NCBI RefSeq assembly: GCF_932526225.1
Contig: NC_064035.1
Span: 5,207,501-5,271,500 of the forward strand
From: Nematostella vectensis
Taxonomy: Eukaryota; Cnidaria; Anthozoa; Actiniaria; Edwardsiidae
DNA length: 64,000 nt
Direction: 5' to 3'
Part shown: positions 11,197 to 36,698 of the stretch, one piece after another
Layout: each line of letters begins with the position of its first letter
Position numbering within the stretch: the stretch's first letter is position 1
Translations under genes and position numbers: made by a program
Notes under the pieces: model-generated
Seen by the model: only the letters and a program-made list of their open reading frames with translations
Database searches by the model: none
What the model was told of the DNA's origin: nothing

Positions 11197-12831
11197 GTAG
11201 CGAACAATAGGATATTGTCGACATGATACAGTTTCAAAAGAGGTTTTTTTTTAGATGAACTCGTGACTAGCCTATGTTATTGAACAATCCACTTAAAAAG
11301 TTCCACAGCCAAGTGAAGGGCATACGTGCATAAAAAAAAACAGTAATACCGTAGGTTGCTATGCATTCTATCTGCAGGGGTAGTTTCTCCAGTATCGGTG
11401 CATGTTCAAAGGCATCATGCATGTTTTTACCCGGAGACGTCGTACTTCATAGTGATAGAAAAAGAAAGAGGACAACAGCGCGGTCAAAAAGCCTAGGCTC
11501 GAAACCCATAGGAAACCCGCGTCACAAAGAAATGTCAAAGTACATCAGCCAGATCAGCATCTTCTACACAGCAAGGGCGGTAGGAACATTGATTGTTAGG
11601 CTAAATTTAGCCCGAGTGTCAGGCCCTTTTATCGTTCCCCATGAAGTATATACCGGGAAGCGATAAAAAGTTTTATTTTTCCTCTCCGACTTTTGAAAAA
11701 TAAAATTGCCTGATACTCGGGCTAGGCTAAATTCTGCTAATAAACCACGTCTTTCCCTCTAATTTGACTGAAGTGTGCCTTGTTTGCGACGCGTACTCCG
11801 TGTTTGATTTGAAAACCCGGTCAAGCTAAGAAGATGCGTAATCTGAGCTACTACCCCGTGGCGTGCGAACTCCCGTCGCTAGCCGAAACGTGCGCCAAAA
11901 ATATTTAACTATAAGAATTATTTTTTCTTTTCCCTTCTTTTTTGTTATTACTTCAATACACATTTTCTGGCTACTTCATGGGGTTTCCGTTCTCGGTCAT
12001 ATATTGCAGGTGTAAAGCCAGGATTACCGCCGACGGGGTTGCGCTGGCATAGTTATACTCTTTGGTCGAGGGGGTTGCGTACCTCTTGTGCCTTCTCGAC
12101 CATCTTCGCGCCAGAGTTCGTTTCGCCTCGCCTTTCGAGTGAAACACAAAAAAGAGTTCCCGTGTCCAACCGCTGAACTAACAATTTGATGGGGACGTGA
12201 ATGAAAGAAATCAATTGCTCTGGGTATCATGGCCTAGCTATCTCTGTCGGATGTACCTCGAGCCATAGCAAATTCTTGCTTTGCGTCTGTGACGTCGACA
12301 GGATATCTAGAGAGTGGTCTTCCAGAGTTCGCCCCTTTGGTGACAATGGAAAGAAGTTCATTCTCTGGTACTCTCCTTTAGCTTTATGCAAATTAGACAA
12401 ACACATACACACCTTTATTAGTTTCGTTTTTTTTTTGTTTCACATTTCTTTGGCTTCCTATAAAAATAATGTATACTATATACTAAAAACACAGTGAAAT
12501 TGTTACACAATTTCAGTTGAAAAATGATACACCCCTATAAAGCTATTTATAACAAATTGACATCGGCACATCAAGCAAACTTTGGAAACTTCTTTCTGTC
12601 CTTTTCTGCACAGTTATATAAAATGAGATACTATCCATTTATCTCGGTGTTACATGACATGCCATTAGGCATGAAAGGGTTATGTAATGTTGCATGTGTC
12701 ATATTGGGGTGATTGTTTTACATTGCGTCACTGAGCACATGGTTGTCCTTTACTCATTTCATGTACCACGGCAGAGATGGGTCGAATTTATAACATGACA
12801 TGTGATATCAGTTTGCTTGATTTTTATCATG
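11197..12831. other. Intergenic region upstream of VPS39, downstream of ACMSD
   Basis: No supported gene. It presumably holds the VPS39 promoter and 5' UTR near 11200 and the ACMSD 3' end near 12800, but I find no convincing TATA box or polyadenylation signal. Open frames here (101 codons at 11361-11666, 98 codons at 12201-12497) match no family I recognise. A small foldback element lies at 11594-11741. Confidence 0.6.
11594..11741. repeat. Small foldback (MITE-like) element
   Basis: Inverted arms: TTAGCCCGAGTGTCAGGC on the left, and GCCTGATACTCGGGCTAGGC with flanking TAAATT sequence on the right, separated by an AT-rich middle that is itself partly complementary (AAAAAGTTTTATTTTTC against GAAAAATAAAAT). 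Confidence 0.6.
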
Positions 12832-15800
12832 TCACTGGGATGAGGAAGGTTGCTTTTTGCTTGATTCTTTACTGTCATCCGAAGAGAACATGCCAATATC
12901 CAGACCAAGAAATCGCATAACATTGCCATAGAGAAGTTTATCCTAGAAAAAGAGGTGCATAAATAAATTAGTTTTACTTTAACGCAAATTGAGAAAAATA
13001 GTCTTAAACAAATGTGCATCACATGCAACCTTACCGTAACTGTACTGATACCAATATTGTATTTAGAAAAGCCACATATCATATACTGCCTTTTTTGGAT
13101 AATACCCATACATCAATACTGTCTTGTTGACCTACCTTGACTTTAGGATCTTTCCCATAGGTGCTTTCTATCAGCTTGCCAGGGCAATGTTCACCAAGAG
13201 GAAAGGGGTAATCACTTCCAAGAACAACATTATCCTGCAGGGGAAATAGAGAAGTGAAGCACTACAACCTATACATCTACAACACTCATTGTAACAGTTT
13301 ACCACACCCATGGTATGAGCCTGTCAACCTGACACACCCAAGAGTCAACCAACAACACCAATGGATTAACCTACCACAACCATAAGTCAACCTACCACAC
13401 CCAAGAGTCAACCTATCACACCCAAGAGTCAACCTATCACACCTATAAGTCAACCTACCACACCAAAGAGTCAACCTACCACACCCAAGAGTCAACCTAT
13501 CACACCCAAGAGTCAACCTGCCACACCCAAGATTCAACCTATCACACCCATAAGTCAACCTGCCACACCCAAGATTCAACCTATCACACCCATAAGTCAA
13601 CCTACCACACCCATGAGTCAACCTACCACACCCAAGAGTCAACCTATCACACCCATGAGTCAACCTACCGGACCAAAAAGTGTCAACCTACCACACCCAA
13701 GAGTCAACCTACCACACCCAAGTGTCAACCTTTCACACCCAAGAGTCAACCAACCACACCTAAGAGTCAACCTATCGCACCCATGGATTAACCTACCACA
13801 CCCAAGTGTCAACCTTTCACACCCAAGAGTCATCCTATCACACCCAAGAGTCAACCTACCACACCCAAGAGTCAACCTACCACACCCAAGAGTCAACCTA
13901 TCACACCCAAGAGTCAACCAACCACACCTAAGAGTCAACCTATCACACCCAAGAGTCAACCAACCACACCTAAGAGTCAACCTATCACACCTAAGAGTCA
14001 ACCAACCACACCCAAGAGTCAACCTATCACACCCAAGAGTCAACCAACCACACCTAAGAGTCAACCTATCACACCCAAGAGTCAACCAACCACACCTAAG
14101 AGTCAACCTATCACACCCAAGAGTCAACCAACCACACCTAAGAGTCAACCAACCACACCCATGGGTTAACCTGCCACACCCAAGAGTCAACCTATCACAC
14201 CCAAGAGTCAACCAACCACACCTAAGAGTCAACCTATCACACCCAAGAGTCAACCAACCACACCTAAGAGTCAACCTATCACACCCAAGAGTCAACCAAC
14301 CACACCTAAGAGTCAACCTATCACACCTAAGAGTCAACCAACCACATCCATGGGTTAACCTACCACACCCATGGATTAACCAACCACACCCATGAGTCAA
14401 CCAACCACACCCAAGAGTCAACCAACCACACCCAAGAGCCAACCAACCACACCCAAGAGTCAACCAACCACACCTAAGAGTCAACCTGTCACACCTAAGA
14501 GTCAACCAACCACACCCAAGAGTCAACCAACCACACCCATGGGTTAACCTGCCACACCCATGGGTTAACCTGCCACACCCATAGGAGTATTACTAGTCTA
14601 TCATCGCAATGACTGAGTAGTAGAATGCTTTCACCATAACCCCTAATATTGACCTGCCACACCCACATCATCGGCCTACCTCACCCATGGTGTCTACCAA
14701 ATATTGTAATGCTTTTGTGTCATGCACTAAAGAATCCGTGAAGACACGACCAAGATAATTCCTGGAAGACAAAGCACCTCAATGAGCAGGTCATGGATAA
14801 AAAAAAAGGAAAAAAGAATCAGTGTTACTGTACCTTGGGTTAACTTGATTATCAACGGCACAAAGATCAGGCCTTACATTAAACCCATGCTCTATCCTTC
14901 CAATAGTAAAGGGGAAGGAACCACCTGATCAAGATAATTCAATGAGACCATAAGCTCCCAAACATAGTTTTGAATACAATTCTTAACAAACACTAACCTC
15001 CATGTGCAAAACACACTTTCAGGTTAGGGAAGCGCTCCAAAACACCACCAAATATCATGGAGCACATCGCTAGAGCTGTTTCACCAGGCATACCTGAGTA
15101 AAATCATCAAGTTATAGAACAATATTCATTTCTAAAAAGAAATCAATTTTACTTTTTATATCACACAAAACCCACCTACAAGCCATGGTAACCAATATTT
15201 GGACATTCTTCCAGAAAGTTCCATGTCCCAAGGGTGTACAAAAATTGCTGCATTAAGTTCCTCTGCCAGCTGTTGTAAAACGTAATTAAGTTGATAGAAA
15301 ACAATAGGTTGCAATGTAAAATAAAACAAACTTGGGCCTCCATGTCATAGAAAGGGACACAAGGTTGTTGTTCTAAAGATAATTCAGTGGCCAATACAGA
15401 GATTAAATATATATGGCAAAACGTTGTTAGTGCAGAAATGGATTTAGGTCAGCTTTGAAATGAGAAGTCTGCACAGAACATGCAAAGCATTGTGCATGGG
15501 AATAGCATGAGCTGATGAGTTTTCACTAAGTTTAATAGAACAACAAGAGGTAAATAGCTTTTCAAAATGGCAATTGACCATTTATATCCATCAGACATTG
15601 ATTGGAAGCACAGGGAGCCAGTGCTCACTATATGTTACACTTACGGCAAATATAGGCTGAAGCTCTGGTGCATCAAGATTCCATTCATTCACATGAGATC
15701 CAATTTGAATACCTGGAAAACCTAGCTCCTACAAAAATGACACAACTTAGGTTTTATAACTTATTTTTTATTAGAACAAAAGTCTTTGCATCTCACCTTG

Positions 15801-17476
15801 ATACATCTTCTCAACTCTTCAAGTGCCAAATCAGGGGCCTTAAACATGATTTTCATATATTAGTTTAAAAAGTCCAGTATGTTTATAGCCTTACATATAA
15901 AGAAGGCTAAGGCCTATTCTGTAATAAAATATAATGAAGACAACAAGTATGAAAGGATGTGCCCAATAAAAAAAGCAATGCAAGTGATGTTAGGGTATCA
16001 GGAAAATGTAGGCTCTGTAAAATAAAACAAACCTGCATTGGTAATGTGCCAAGTCCAACAAAGCGCTTAGGGTACTTGGCCACAGTCATGGCAAGGTCGT
16101 CATTCAAAATTTTACAGAGATCTAGAGTGTCTTTCGGTTTGGCCTAAAAATAAAACAACACACTTTGATAAGATACATGAAAAGGTTCAAGTTTGTCTCC
16201 TCTACAGTAATTGTAGCTCAGTCATATTGTAGCTCTGTCACCAGGCTGCAGCCCATTTGGTGGAGATGGCCTTGGTGATAGTGTACTATTTTAGCAAAAG
16301 AGACTACATGATGGCTACAATACTCTAAATTTTGAGTGGGTATTTAGCAGCAGAAAATTTACAGTAGGAAGAAGAGGGAGGGTGAGGGCTTGATGAGTAT
16401 AGCTACTGTTGGAACTGTTGAGAACTCTTTCCAGTAAGAAATATAATGTTGAGACAGCCTGACCTTCAGCAATAAGCATACAGTAACAGGGACAATCGAC
16501 AAGGCTCACCAGAGTTAGTAGCTCTGGGCTTACCCAGTAATTAAAGTTGAAAAATATAAAAATCTAATCCAGTAATTAAATTTGACAAAAACTAATGACA
16601 CTGCTCACCCAGTAACTAAACATTACAGGAACAGTTGATAAGGCTTGCACAGAAACACCTGTTGGGAAAAATTGTGGTGAATTGTAAAAAAGTAAATATT
16701 TGTTAAAAAAAAAACAGCCCTATATTTTAAGCTGTCCTTTTAAAAACATCACCTGCCTTCTGATAGTATCAAAGGACATTAAGTCCCACAGTGCCACACT
16801 TTGTGGAAAACCCTGGTATATCCAGCAATAAAACAGTAATTATTTGAAATATGACCACACCTGTAGCATCCATGTCTTTAATACGAGCTTCAGGTGACCA
16901 ACAATTCTCCTCGATCACTCTGAAAAGCTTTCCATCTTTCATCATTTGGGCCTTTCCCTACAACACAACACCCTCAGAAATCATTTTTTGTCCCACGGGA
17001 TAAACATGAACATCAAATCCCTACCTATGGGCCAGTTTAACTGTTCAACCCCCCCCCCCCCCCTCCACTCCCCCAACGGCTTAACATTGATAGGCACATT
17101 ACCTTGCAGTGGTGGTCAAGTTGTATCCATCCACCATATCCATACCTCTGGTGAGGACCAAATAAACCATTATCACAAGCATCAAGTTATATATAGCAAG
17201 GCATACATATTCTTAAACAACAGTAACAAGAAAAGTATTACACACATCATGAAAGGCTCTTTTTACTTACCATGATGAAATGTGAAAAGTAAGGTAAAAA
17301 ATTACCACGAACAAAAGGTCACGTCTCCAATAATCAACCTATTGCTTTTCTAGGCACGCAGACAAAAGAAAAAAACAGAAAAATAGAGCTCGAGTCATCG
17401 TGGTACTAACCTCCTTAAGATCGGGCCAGTTTTCTGGAAGAATGTGATTATGTATGTCAACCTTAAAATAAACCAT
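12832..17476 (-). CDS. ACMSD: ACMSD, aminocarboxymuconate semialdehyde decarboxylase
   Basis: Zinc amidohydrolase-superfamily enzyme of tryptophan/kynurenine catabolism; it decarboxylates ACMS and diverts flux from quinolinate and NAD. Exons in reading order: 17411-17476, 17103-17147, 16861-16957, 16609-16658, 16033-16143, 15797-15838, 15645-15728, 15176-15269, 14998-15093, 14834-14924, 14680-14761, 13136-13234, 12832-12942. Phases join exactly, giving about 355 residues (human 336). Metal-site motifs are visible: HNH near the N-terminus (VDIHNHILP), FVHPWDM, FAHGGGSFPF and [10 protein letters not shown]. Other landmarks: [35 protein letters not shown]. The start is the ATG at 17476; a possible acceptor immediately upstream suggests a preceding 5' UTR exon. 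The C-terminal tail is Ser/Lys-rich and not family-typical. A 21-bp array fills the intron between the last two large exons. Confidence 0.95.
13285..14600 (-). repeat. 21-bp tandem array in ACMSD intron
   Basis: About 60 copies of a 21-bp unit of the type AGTCAACCTACCACACCCAAG on adjacent halves (AGTCAACC, then TACCACACCCAAG). Variants alternate CCTATC/CCAACC and AAGAG/ATGGGTTA. The array lies in the ACMSD intron 14679-13235. Because the period is divisible by three, long heptad-repeat frames are open on both strands, but these are not genes. Confidence 0.95.
16474..16658 (-). repeat. Degenerate tandem copies of an ACMSD exon end and donor
   Basis: Downstream of the exon at 16609-16658 (ending GTTACTGG with donor GTGAGC) the sense strand has two more TTTAATTACTGG segments, near 16572-16583 and 16534-16545. 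The last is followed by a donor-like GTAAGC at 16533. A further segment near 16480-16511 resembles the middle of the exon (GCCTTGTCGATTGTCCCTG against GCCTTATCAACTGTTCCTG). Confidence 0.55.
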
Positions 17477-18362
17477 GCTGAAAGAAGAATAGACATGTTC
17501 TGTAAAGCAGTAGCAAAAATAATTCTTTATTAACACAATTTGTAAAATACATACATCTAGGCTAAACAAAGTTTAGAAAAACCTCGGGAAGTAATTAGAC
17601 GATCTGCACAGAGAACTCAAGATGTCAAATTCCGCCAGGCGTTTCCACAGCGTTTCCACAGGAATCCACAGAAATAGGATATCGTAGACATAAAGAACAA
17701 ATTATCGTTATTCATATATGTGTGATTGGACTAAACCAACTATAATAGTATTGATAATTGATAAAGGAAAAAAAAACGAAAAAAAAATAAGCCCACTGGC
17801 CCAAGATGCGAATGTATAATCAGACCACTATAAAAAAAAATTGACCATACTTCCAGACACACGCTGAAACGCCGTATGCCAGCTTGAAGCTTTACAGCTA
17901 GGCTGGAGATTTCGGCCCCAGCACCGCTATCTAGCGAACTGTACAACACAAAGGAACCTGAGGTACCCGCGCATTAATGGGGAGGCAATAACCAGGATCC
18001 CAGCCCTGTCTTAGTCGATTACGCCACGGACAGCTCGCTGAAATATAGGCTGAAAAATATCTAGGTCTTTTTTACGCTTGCGTCTCTTGGGAATAAGTGT
18101 GTTACTATGGTCGTGTGGTAATTTTGTCATCATGTACAGCACGCTGTGGCCTGGGTCTTAAGGGGCCCCCCTTAAGCCTTTGTTCACCTTTGTTTAGCGC
18201 ACGCACGTGCATCTGAATCTTTCTGTGAAAGATTCTTTCTGTCGCGCTCACACACTCCGATAACAACCAATGCAATAGGCCCCAATTGCAGTATAGCCTG
18301 CTACCTGGCTCGCGGGAGTTTCGGTATACCACAGGAAACTCTTTGACAAATCGCCAGATTTT

Positions 18363-18858
18363 ACAGAGGGTACAAAAATGCCGTTGCAGGTTGCAGCTCG
18401 GATGCAGGTTGGGTACCGGTTGAGTGATTTAACTGTTTTTTTTTTTTTTTTTTTCATTCAATTTCTACAGCTCACGTGATGACGCGTTAAAATATTGAAT
18501 ACTCAGATTCTCCTTTACAGTGGGAATAATACGAATATCACGCCAGCAATTTGCTGCAAATCAACCAAACAAACAGACAAACGTGGGTCAATTACATTAC
18601 TTGACCCAAGTTTGGTAGCTGTGCAGCAAATCGCTGGCGAGATATTCGTATTCTTCCCACGGTCACGTGACTGCTTAGTAATGACCGAGAATCTGAGTAT
18701 TCAATATTTTAACGCGTCACGTGAGCCGTAGAAATTTAATGAAAAAAAGAAAGCCAAAAAAAAAAAAAAAAACAGTAAAATCGCCCGAATTGCATTTTGT
18801 GCTCAACCTGCACCCGGACCTGCATCCGACCTGCAACCTGCTTTTGTACCCTTTGCAA
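18363..18858. repeat. Large imperfect palindrome (foldback element)
   Basis: Two arms of roughly 200-240 bp face each other around a short loop near 18570-18610. The best-matching part is CACGTG...ACGCGTTAAAATATTGAATA at 18473-18512 against its complement at 18686-18722. Outer arms share GGTACAAAA and GGTTGCAG...CGGATGCAGGT. Inner arms share ACGAATATC...CGCCAGC. Poly(T) and poly(A) tracts occupy equivalent positions in the two arms. No transposase is inside. Confidence 0.8.
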
Positions 18859-19017
18859 ATTGTACTTTTTGCCTACCAAAAACGATTGAAAAAGATAATA
18901 AATCTCGAACGGTAAAAACGTGAAAGTGAAAGAAAAGCTCGAGTTAGCGGGAAGTTTGAGAAATACTAATGGCTGGAAAAATAAATGTGATAGAACAGGC
19001 AGCTAATAAGCAAACCG

Positions 19018-19078
19018 GTCAGGCCCTTACCCAGGATTGTTCTTAAGGGGTAGGGGGTTGCGAAATCGGAAAGGGATT
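19018..19078. repeat. Dispersed repeat fragment (copy 1)
   Basis: AGGCCCTTACCCAGGATTGT followed by a G-rich segment; a second copy occurs at 37773-37835 (CAGGCCCGTACCCAGGATTT followed by a run of Gs). Confidence 0.5.
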
Positions 19079-19336
19079 ATTTATGCGTATCTCCACGAAA
19101 CGGAAGTCATCGGAAGTCTAGCGCGATGAGTGATTTGTACGGCTGATTACAGCCCCAAGGCGGGCTTCGATGACCTTTCTTTGTCGCTGATATTCTGTTG
19201 TTAAATATCTGCTTCCAGCGCCCCACGCTACTTTGGTAACAAACCTGTTTTGGCAAAATATTGGCACAGTGGAAAAAAAAGAGTAAGAGAGCCAGCGATT
19301 TCATGTAGGAGTCAGCGGTACGTATATTGTCTCAAA

Positions 19337-32353
<13,017 letters not shown>

Positions 32354-33593
32354 ATACAGATAGGTTGGACTAGAGGGAGAAGGATAAAAAATGATGGCAA
32401 AAATAGATCAAAACACTATCTAAACTTCTGTATTTATTTGTATTGATAACTTTTAAAATCAAAACAAAAACATGATCATGATTTCTGTTCTTCCTTAATA
32501 ACCTTGTATCAAAACGCCAAAGTGAATTATTGTAAAATAATGGACAACTGGTAGCTCCATTTGGATGTAAGTAAAATTTTTATCATAGACTACAAAAGAA
32601 CATATTGATGAGTGTGTGATAAATTATACCCATTGTAAACACCCTATCCAGTCGCCAGAGTAGAAGAGTGGTAATCAAGTGTTAAATACCCTGCTAGAAT
32701 TCTACAGTTATTAATTTTTAGCTGATTGATGATTCCCTCCCTCTAAGCAAAGCTGAACACATTAAACATGTGACATCCGTACATGTTTCGAGCATTATCT
32801 TAGACTTGCCCTAAAGGCCTGACATGTCAAGCGCGACATGTAGCGTGCGACATGTCTCCTAGTTTAGCCACCCAAAGAGACATTGTAGAAGCGACAAAGA
32901 AATGTAACTCATATAGTTGAGAAACATTTTCGTGACGTGCTCTCCAAAATTTGTTGTGCACTACATGTTTGTGGCGGTGTCTAAACTAGGAAACATAGGA
33001 GACATGTCACACGCTACATGTCGCCTAGTTTATTTTCACTCATATACAGGGGCAGATCCAGGAGTGCCAATAAGGGGGGAATAGGGTTTCAAGAAAGAGG
33101 GGGCGGAATCATTGTTTCTCCATGAATTTTTCTTGTCTAGAAATAGGGGGGGGGGGGCGCAATCTGAGTAGAGTTTGCGATCTAATATGCATTCCCCTGA
33201 GTTAGTGAAGCAAACGAAAACAGGCGTGCAGAGAGTTGTCCAGCAAATGTCAGTTTTTAAAAAGCCAACCAAAAGTCTTGCATAAGCTGAGTGAAAGCAA
33301 TCAACTGTTATAGATTTCTAAAGATAGTTTTCCTGTTAACGCAACATTTTTTAATGTTTGATATGCCAATGAGAGGCCTGAAAACAGGAGGCGATCAAAA
33401 CTTGCAACAGTCAAATGTATTGCTGTGAGAATATGGGCACTCAAATTTGATCAAATAAGATGCATTTGTGACTTGGTGCCATTATATTTACATGGGTTTC
33501 TTGCCAACTTCTTCCAATTCAGTAAGAAATGTATTGCTATTTTGTGGCTTATAACTGGGTCAAGCACATTCTTTGAATAAAGTCTAGAAGTGT
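32354..33593. other. Convergent 3' region between the GPATCH8-like gene and FAIM
   Basis: Holds the 3' UTRs of both genes. The AATAAA at 33576-33581 is on the plus strand and might serve the GPATCH8-like gene, although it is 1.2 kb from the stop and close to the FAIM stop codon. A foldback element lies at 32829-33032. Confidence 0.5.
32829..33032. repeat. MITE-like inverted repeat
   Basis: The left arm has GCGACATGTAGCGTGCGACA and TGTCTCCTAGTTTA; the right arm has the complement (AAACTAGG, AGGAGACATGTCACACGC, TACATGTCGCCTAGTTTA). About 200 bp in total with no coding potential. Confidence 0.65.
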
Positions 33594-36500
33594 TCACTCC
33601 AATGATTCTGTAATTTCATTCCCATCTATTATCAGACTATGAACAATCCCTTCTCTCTTCTTGCCAGAACTCACTGCTTGTATGTAACATGCATGGTTTC
33701 CCCATGTGAAGTGAGTGACAGTGCCATCATCATCAAACTCTCCCTGACAACCACAAACATAAAGAAGTCACTGTTGGTAACAATATTTTGTCATCCTAGT
33801 TCAATATACCAAATTTGAAAAAGTATCATTTCCATCTGCTGGTTTGGGGGAGCCTCAGCAATATTTTCTACTTCATTTCATTACTGAGGTATAAAACTTT
33901 TTTCGTAGATGGTTATTTCAGAGTTTCATCACATAATTAGTCCTCTAATGTTGCATAAAATCACAAAGTGTAGCTGGCTAGGGCTCTTAGAGCAAGTTTG
34001 ACGGAAAAATTGCAGAAATTGTATAGATTTACAAGTACATTCCAAGACCAAATCTCTAAAAGAATCTGTCAACCTCCACAAATCTCAAGGCTTGAGAATT
34101 TTGGGGGGAGGGGTGGGGTATAAACATTTTTTAGGGGGAGGGGTGGGTATACCTTTGCAGGTGTTTGCCGTACAGAAAGCTCTTACATACAAATCCACTT
34201 ATAGATCTCACAAGTTAGATAATTTACGTTACGCAAGGGGATTATTGTTTTACTTATTTTAATTCAAAATAGGTAAAATGTCTATAATCTATAGAATAAT
34301 TTTTCGGAAGCAATAAAAATCATTAAAAAACGGGAGATCTGGTGCTCAACGGGGGAGAAGGGGTCCAGAATCTTGAGATTCCCGCCTAACACAGGAGAGT
34401 TGACAGGTATGTAACCCATTCTTTCCTATAAAGCCCTGAAACGCCAGTCGGAAACTGGTATATTTCCCTGTAATGCCTGACCGTTGAGGAAACTTCCCAA
34501 AATTGAAGTGTGGTGTGACAAAGAATTGACCAATCAAATGAGCTAAAACCCTGGCAATCAAACAATAAATCAATGCCTTGAAATTATCGGACAAGCCTGT
34601 TGCGGTAGCCATATAGGATTTCTAGTGACTCAACAGCTCTCTTAGATCAAAATATTTCCTCACATGTAATTGGCTAACTTTCTCGAAATTTTTTATGATG
34701 GTAATGCACATCAAACAATATAGCACCTTCAGACTACTAAAACTTATAGCCTACTGTATTGCCATTACCCCGCAAGGAGAATTTTTAAATAATGTCAAAA
34801 GCCTCTCGGGTCTACTGATAACTAATGGCCAGGCTTTCAATTAAATTTTTCCCAAATCTTCAAAACCTAAAGGATGGGACAACTGTTTTTGTTACTTAAT
34901 TTAGTCACTGAAACAAATAATACTCACAGCCGTTTCCACAACTTCTCCATTCACCCAAACTTCCATTGTGTCTTTTTCTGCAGCGTAATCAAAATGATTA
35001 TTCAGCATGGATTTTGATAATACCTAGATTTTGGCAAAAAAGTGACACAACCAAAGGTGAGAGGCATGTGTTAGGCATTTTGTATTTTATTAGAATTAAC
35101 ATCTCATCAATTTATGTTGATATTACTTTGTCTTTCTATTCAGAATACAAAATGTGTATTATTTATAAGGGAATTTTTATGGGGATTTTTATGCTACTCA
35201 AATAAATTCAACCCCATCTTTACACCTTTTTACTTGGCTTATAAAAACATGGAATATAATGTTTACATTGGCACACTGGTCCTCTTTAGCAATGTAAACA
35301 CAACAACAATTTGTTATTGACACATGGAAAAGATCAATGTATGCACAGGGTCTGGTCACACAAATGACGTCCAAGGATATATCTGGTCAGTGTAAAGGAT
35401 TTAGTTTAATGGAACTAACTCAAGTCAGGAACAATCATCAAGTCTGAAGGACTGCAACCTTCATAACATGGATCCCTGGACTGAGACTCAAGGAGAGCAG
35501 GGGTGAGACATGGACTCCTGCTGCCTTACCAAGAACCTGGGGCATCCATAAGACACCAGCAGATGAAATATAAACAACAGATTGTGTGTTTGTATTCAAC
35601 ATCCTGCTTTTAAGTCTAATATCATAACAATTTTGTTTGCTCTGCAAAAAAGGTTGTCAGAAAAAAACTTTTATGATATATGACTTAAAACTCCAATATT
35701 CAGCAAGTATGGGATCTTGTCTTACTAATTGTTTGCCAAATTGTGGATATTGCCAAGACAAAAATGTATAAAAAGTTCTTTTATGACAATTTTTGATTAA
35801 AGCCAGTGCAACCCCAATTTGAAATTCAAAAAGTACTATAACTGATAGGTTAAGCATGATTTTACTTTAATTAAACACAATTATGCTAATTCTTGTCTGA
35901 GCTTCATGGATGATTTATCCAGTAAAATGTCAAGCACATCACGTAGCATATTTCACCTAGTTTCACTAACCCAGATTCTGGTTAAGGATTGCACAGGGGC
36001 TACATCCTGATCTAAGTATGTAGTTTTACACGGCATAAACGCATGTATAACTTATTTTTAAATAGAAAAAGTACAATTTAGAGAACATAACGAAAATTGG
36101 AGTAAACTTACGATTTTTTTTTTTAATCTACAGTAGGCCTAGATCACAAATCCTGAATGACTTTGGAAAAAAAATTAAATAAAGTAGTATAGTTATTAAG
36201 TCCAATATTTCGACCAGCTTGCACGCTATAAAGCTTGTATATACAATAATAAAAGTGCTGGGTGATAATTACTTAAGTAAGAACTTAAAGTTGCAAAAAA
36301 TATCCGGATAGTTTATTTAATTGCGAGTAAGAGCGGGTGGTAGGAAAGGTATGAATATACTCACCTAAAACGATTCTAGTTTCAATTCCATCTAGTAGTA
36401 AGGTCCACACCTTAGCCGTCTTTTTTCTGTTCTCTACAAATTTTTTCAAAGGTTTTCCCCCGACTTCTAGCGTGTACTCGTATTGAAAACCACTAACGGC

Positions 36501-36698
36501 CTCTATATGAACCGTGGCCTTTTGACTGCCGACATTAAACGTCTCTTGCCCAACCAATCTAAACATCCAGTTTTTTCGCAATATCTCCTTGCCATCAACT
36601 ATAATCACTCGCTTCCCTGATGTCGTTCCATGTTCGAACTGCACTTGGTGCACGCCATCGGCCATGGCGACATCCCACTTAGCAACTACATCAGTCAT
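33594..36698 (-). CDS. FAIM: FAIM, Fas apoptotic inhibitory molecule
   Basis: Small cytosolic beta-sandwich protein that restrains Fas- and TNF-type death signalling in vertebrates and is implicated in limiting protein aggregation. Exons: 36365-36698, 34928-34977, 33594-33743; phases give 177 residues against 179 in the short human form. Landmarks: MTDVVAKWDVAMADGVHQVQ, FEHGTTSGKRVI, RKNWMFRLVGQETF, SGFQYEYTLEVGGKPLKKF, EVWVNGEVVETA, DGTVTHFTWGN, AVSSGKKREGIVHSLI. The start ATG at 36698 matches the vertebrate MTD start. No truncation or frameshift is seen. Its start diverges from SPARC 3 kb away, and its stop faces the GPATCH8-like gene. Confidence 0.96.
34066..34406. repeat. MITE-like element in FAIM intron 2
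   Basis: Ends CTGTCAACCTCC...AAATCTCAAG and CTTGAGATTCCC...GAGTTGACAG are inverted. The internal part matches 28935-29105, and the ends match the smaller element at 22647-22821. Confidence 0.6.

Larger units (their letters stand above)
17477..19336. promoter_or_regulatory. Divergent intergenic region between ACMSD and the GPATCH8-like gene
   Basis: About 1.9 kb separate the two start codons, so both promoters should lie here. No clear core promoter element was found. It contains a large foldback element (18363-18858) with CACGTG sites and a short dispersed repeat at 19020-19075. No protein-coding frame is recognisable. Confidence 0.5.

Noticed and set aside
13613..14526. Heptad-repeat frames of 260 and 288 codons on both strands
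   Set aside because: Produced by the 21-bp array in an ACMSD intron; open on both strands at once and without start or splice context.
17985..18045. tRNA- or SINE-like segment (A-box-like TGGCGTAATCGAC on the minus strand)
   Set aside because: No matching B box or cloverleaf could be found at the expected distance.
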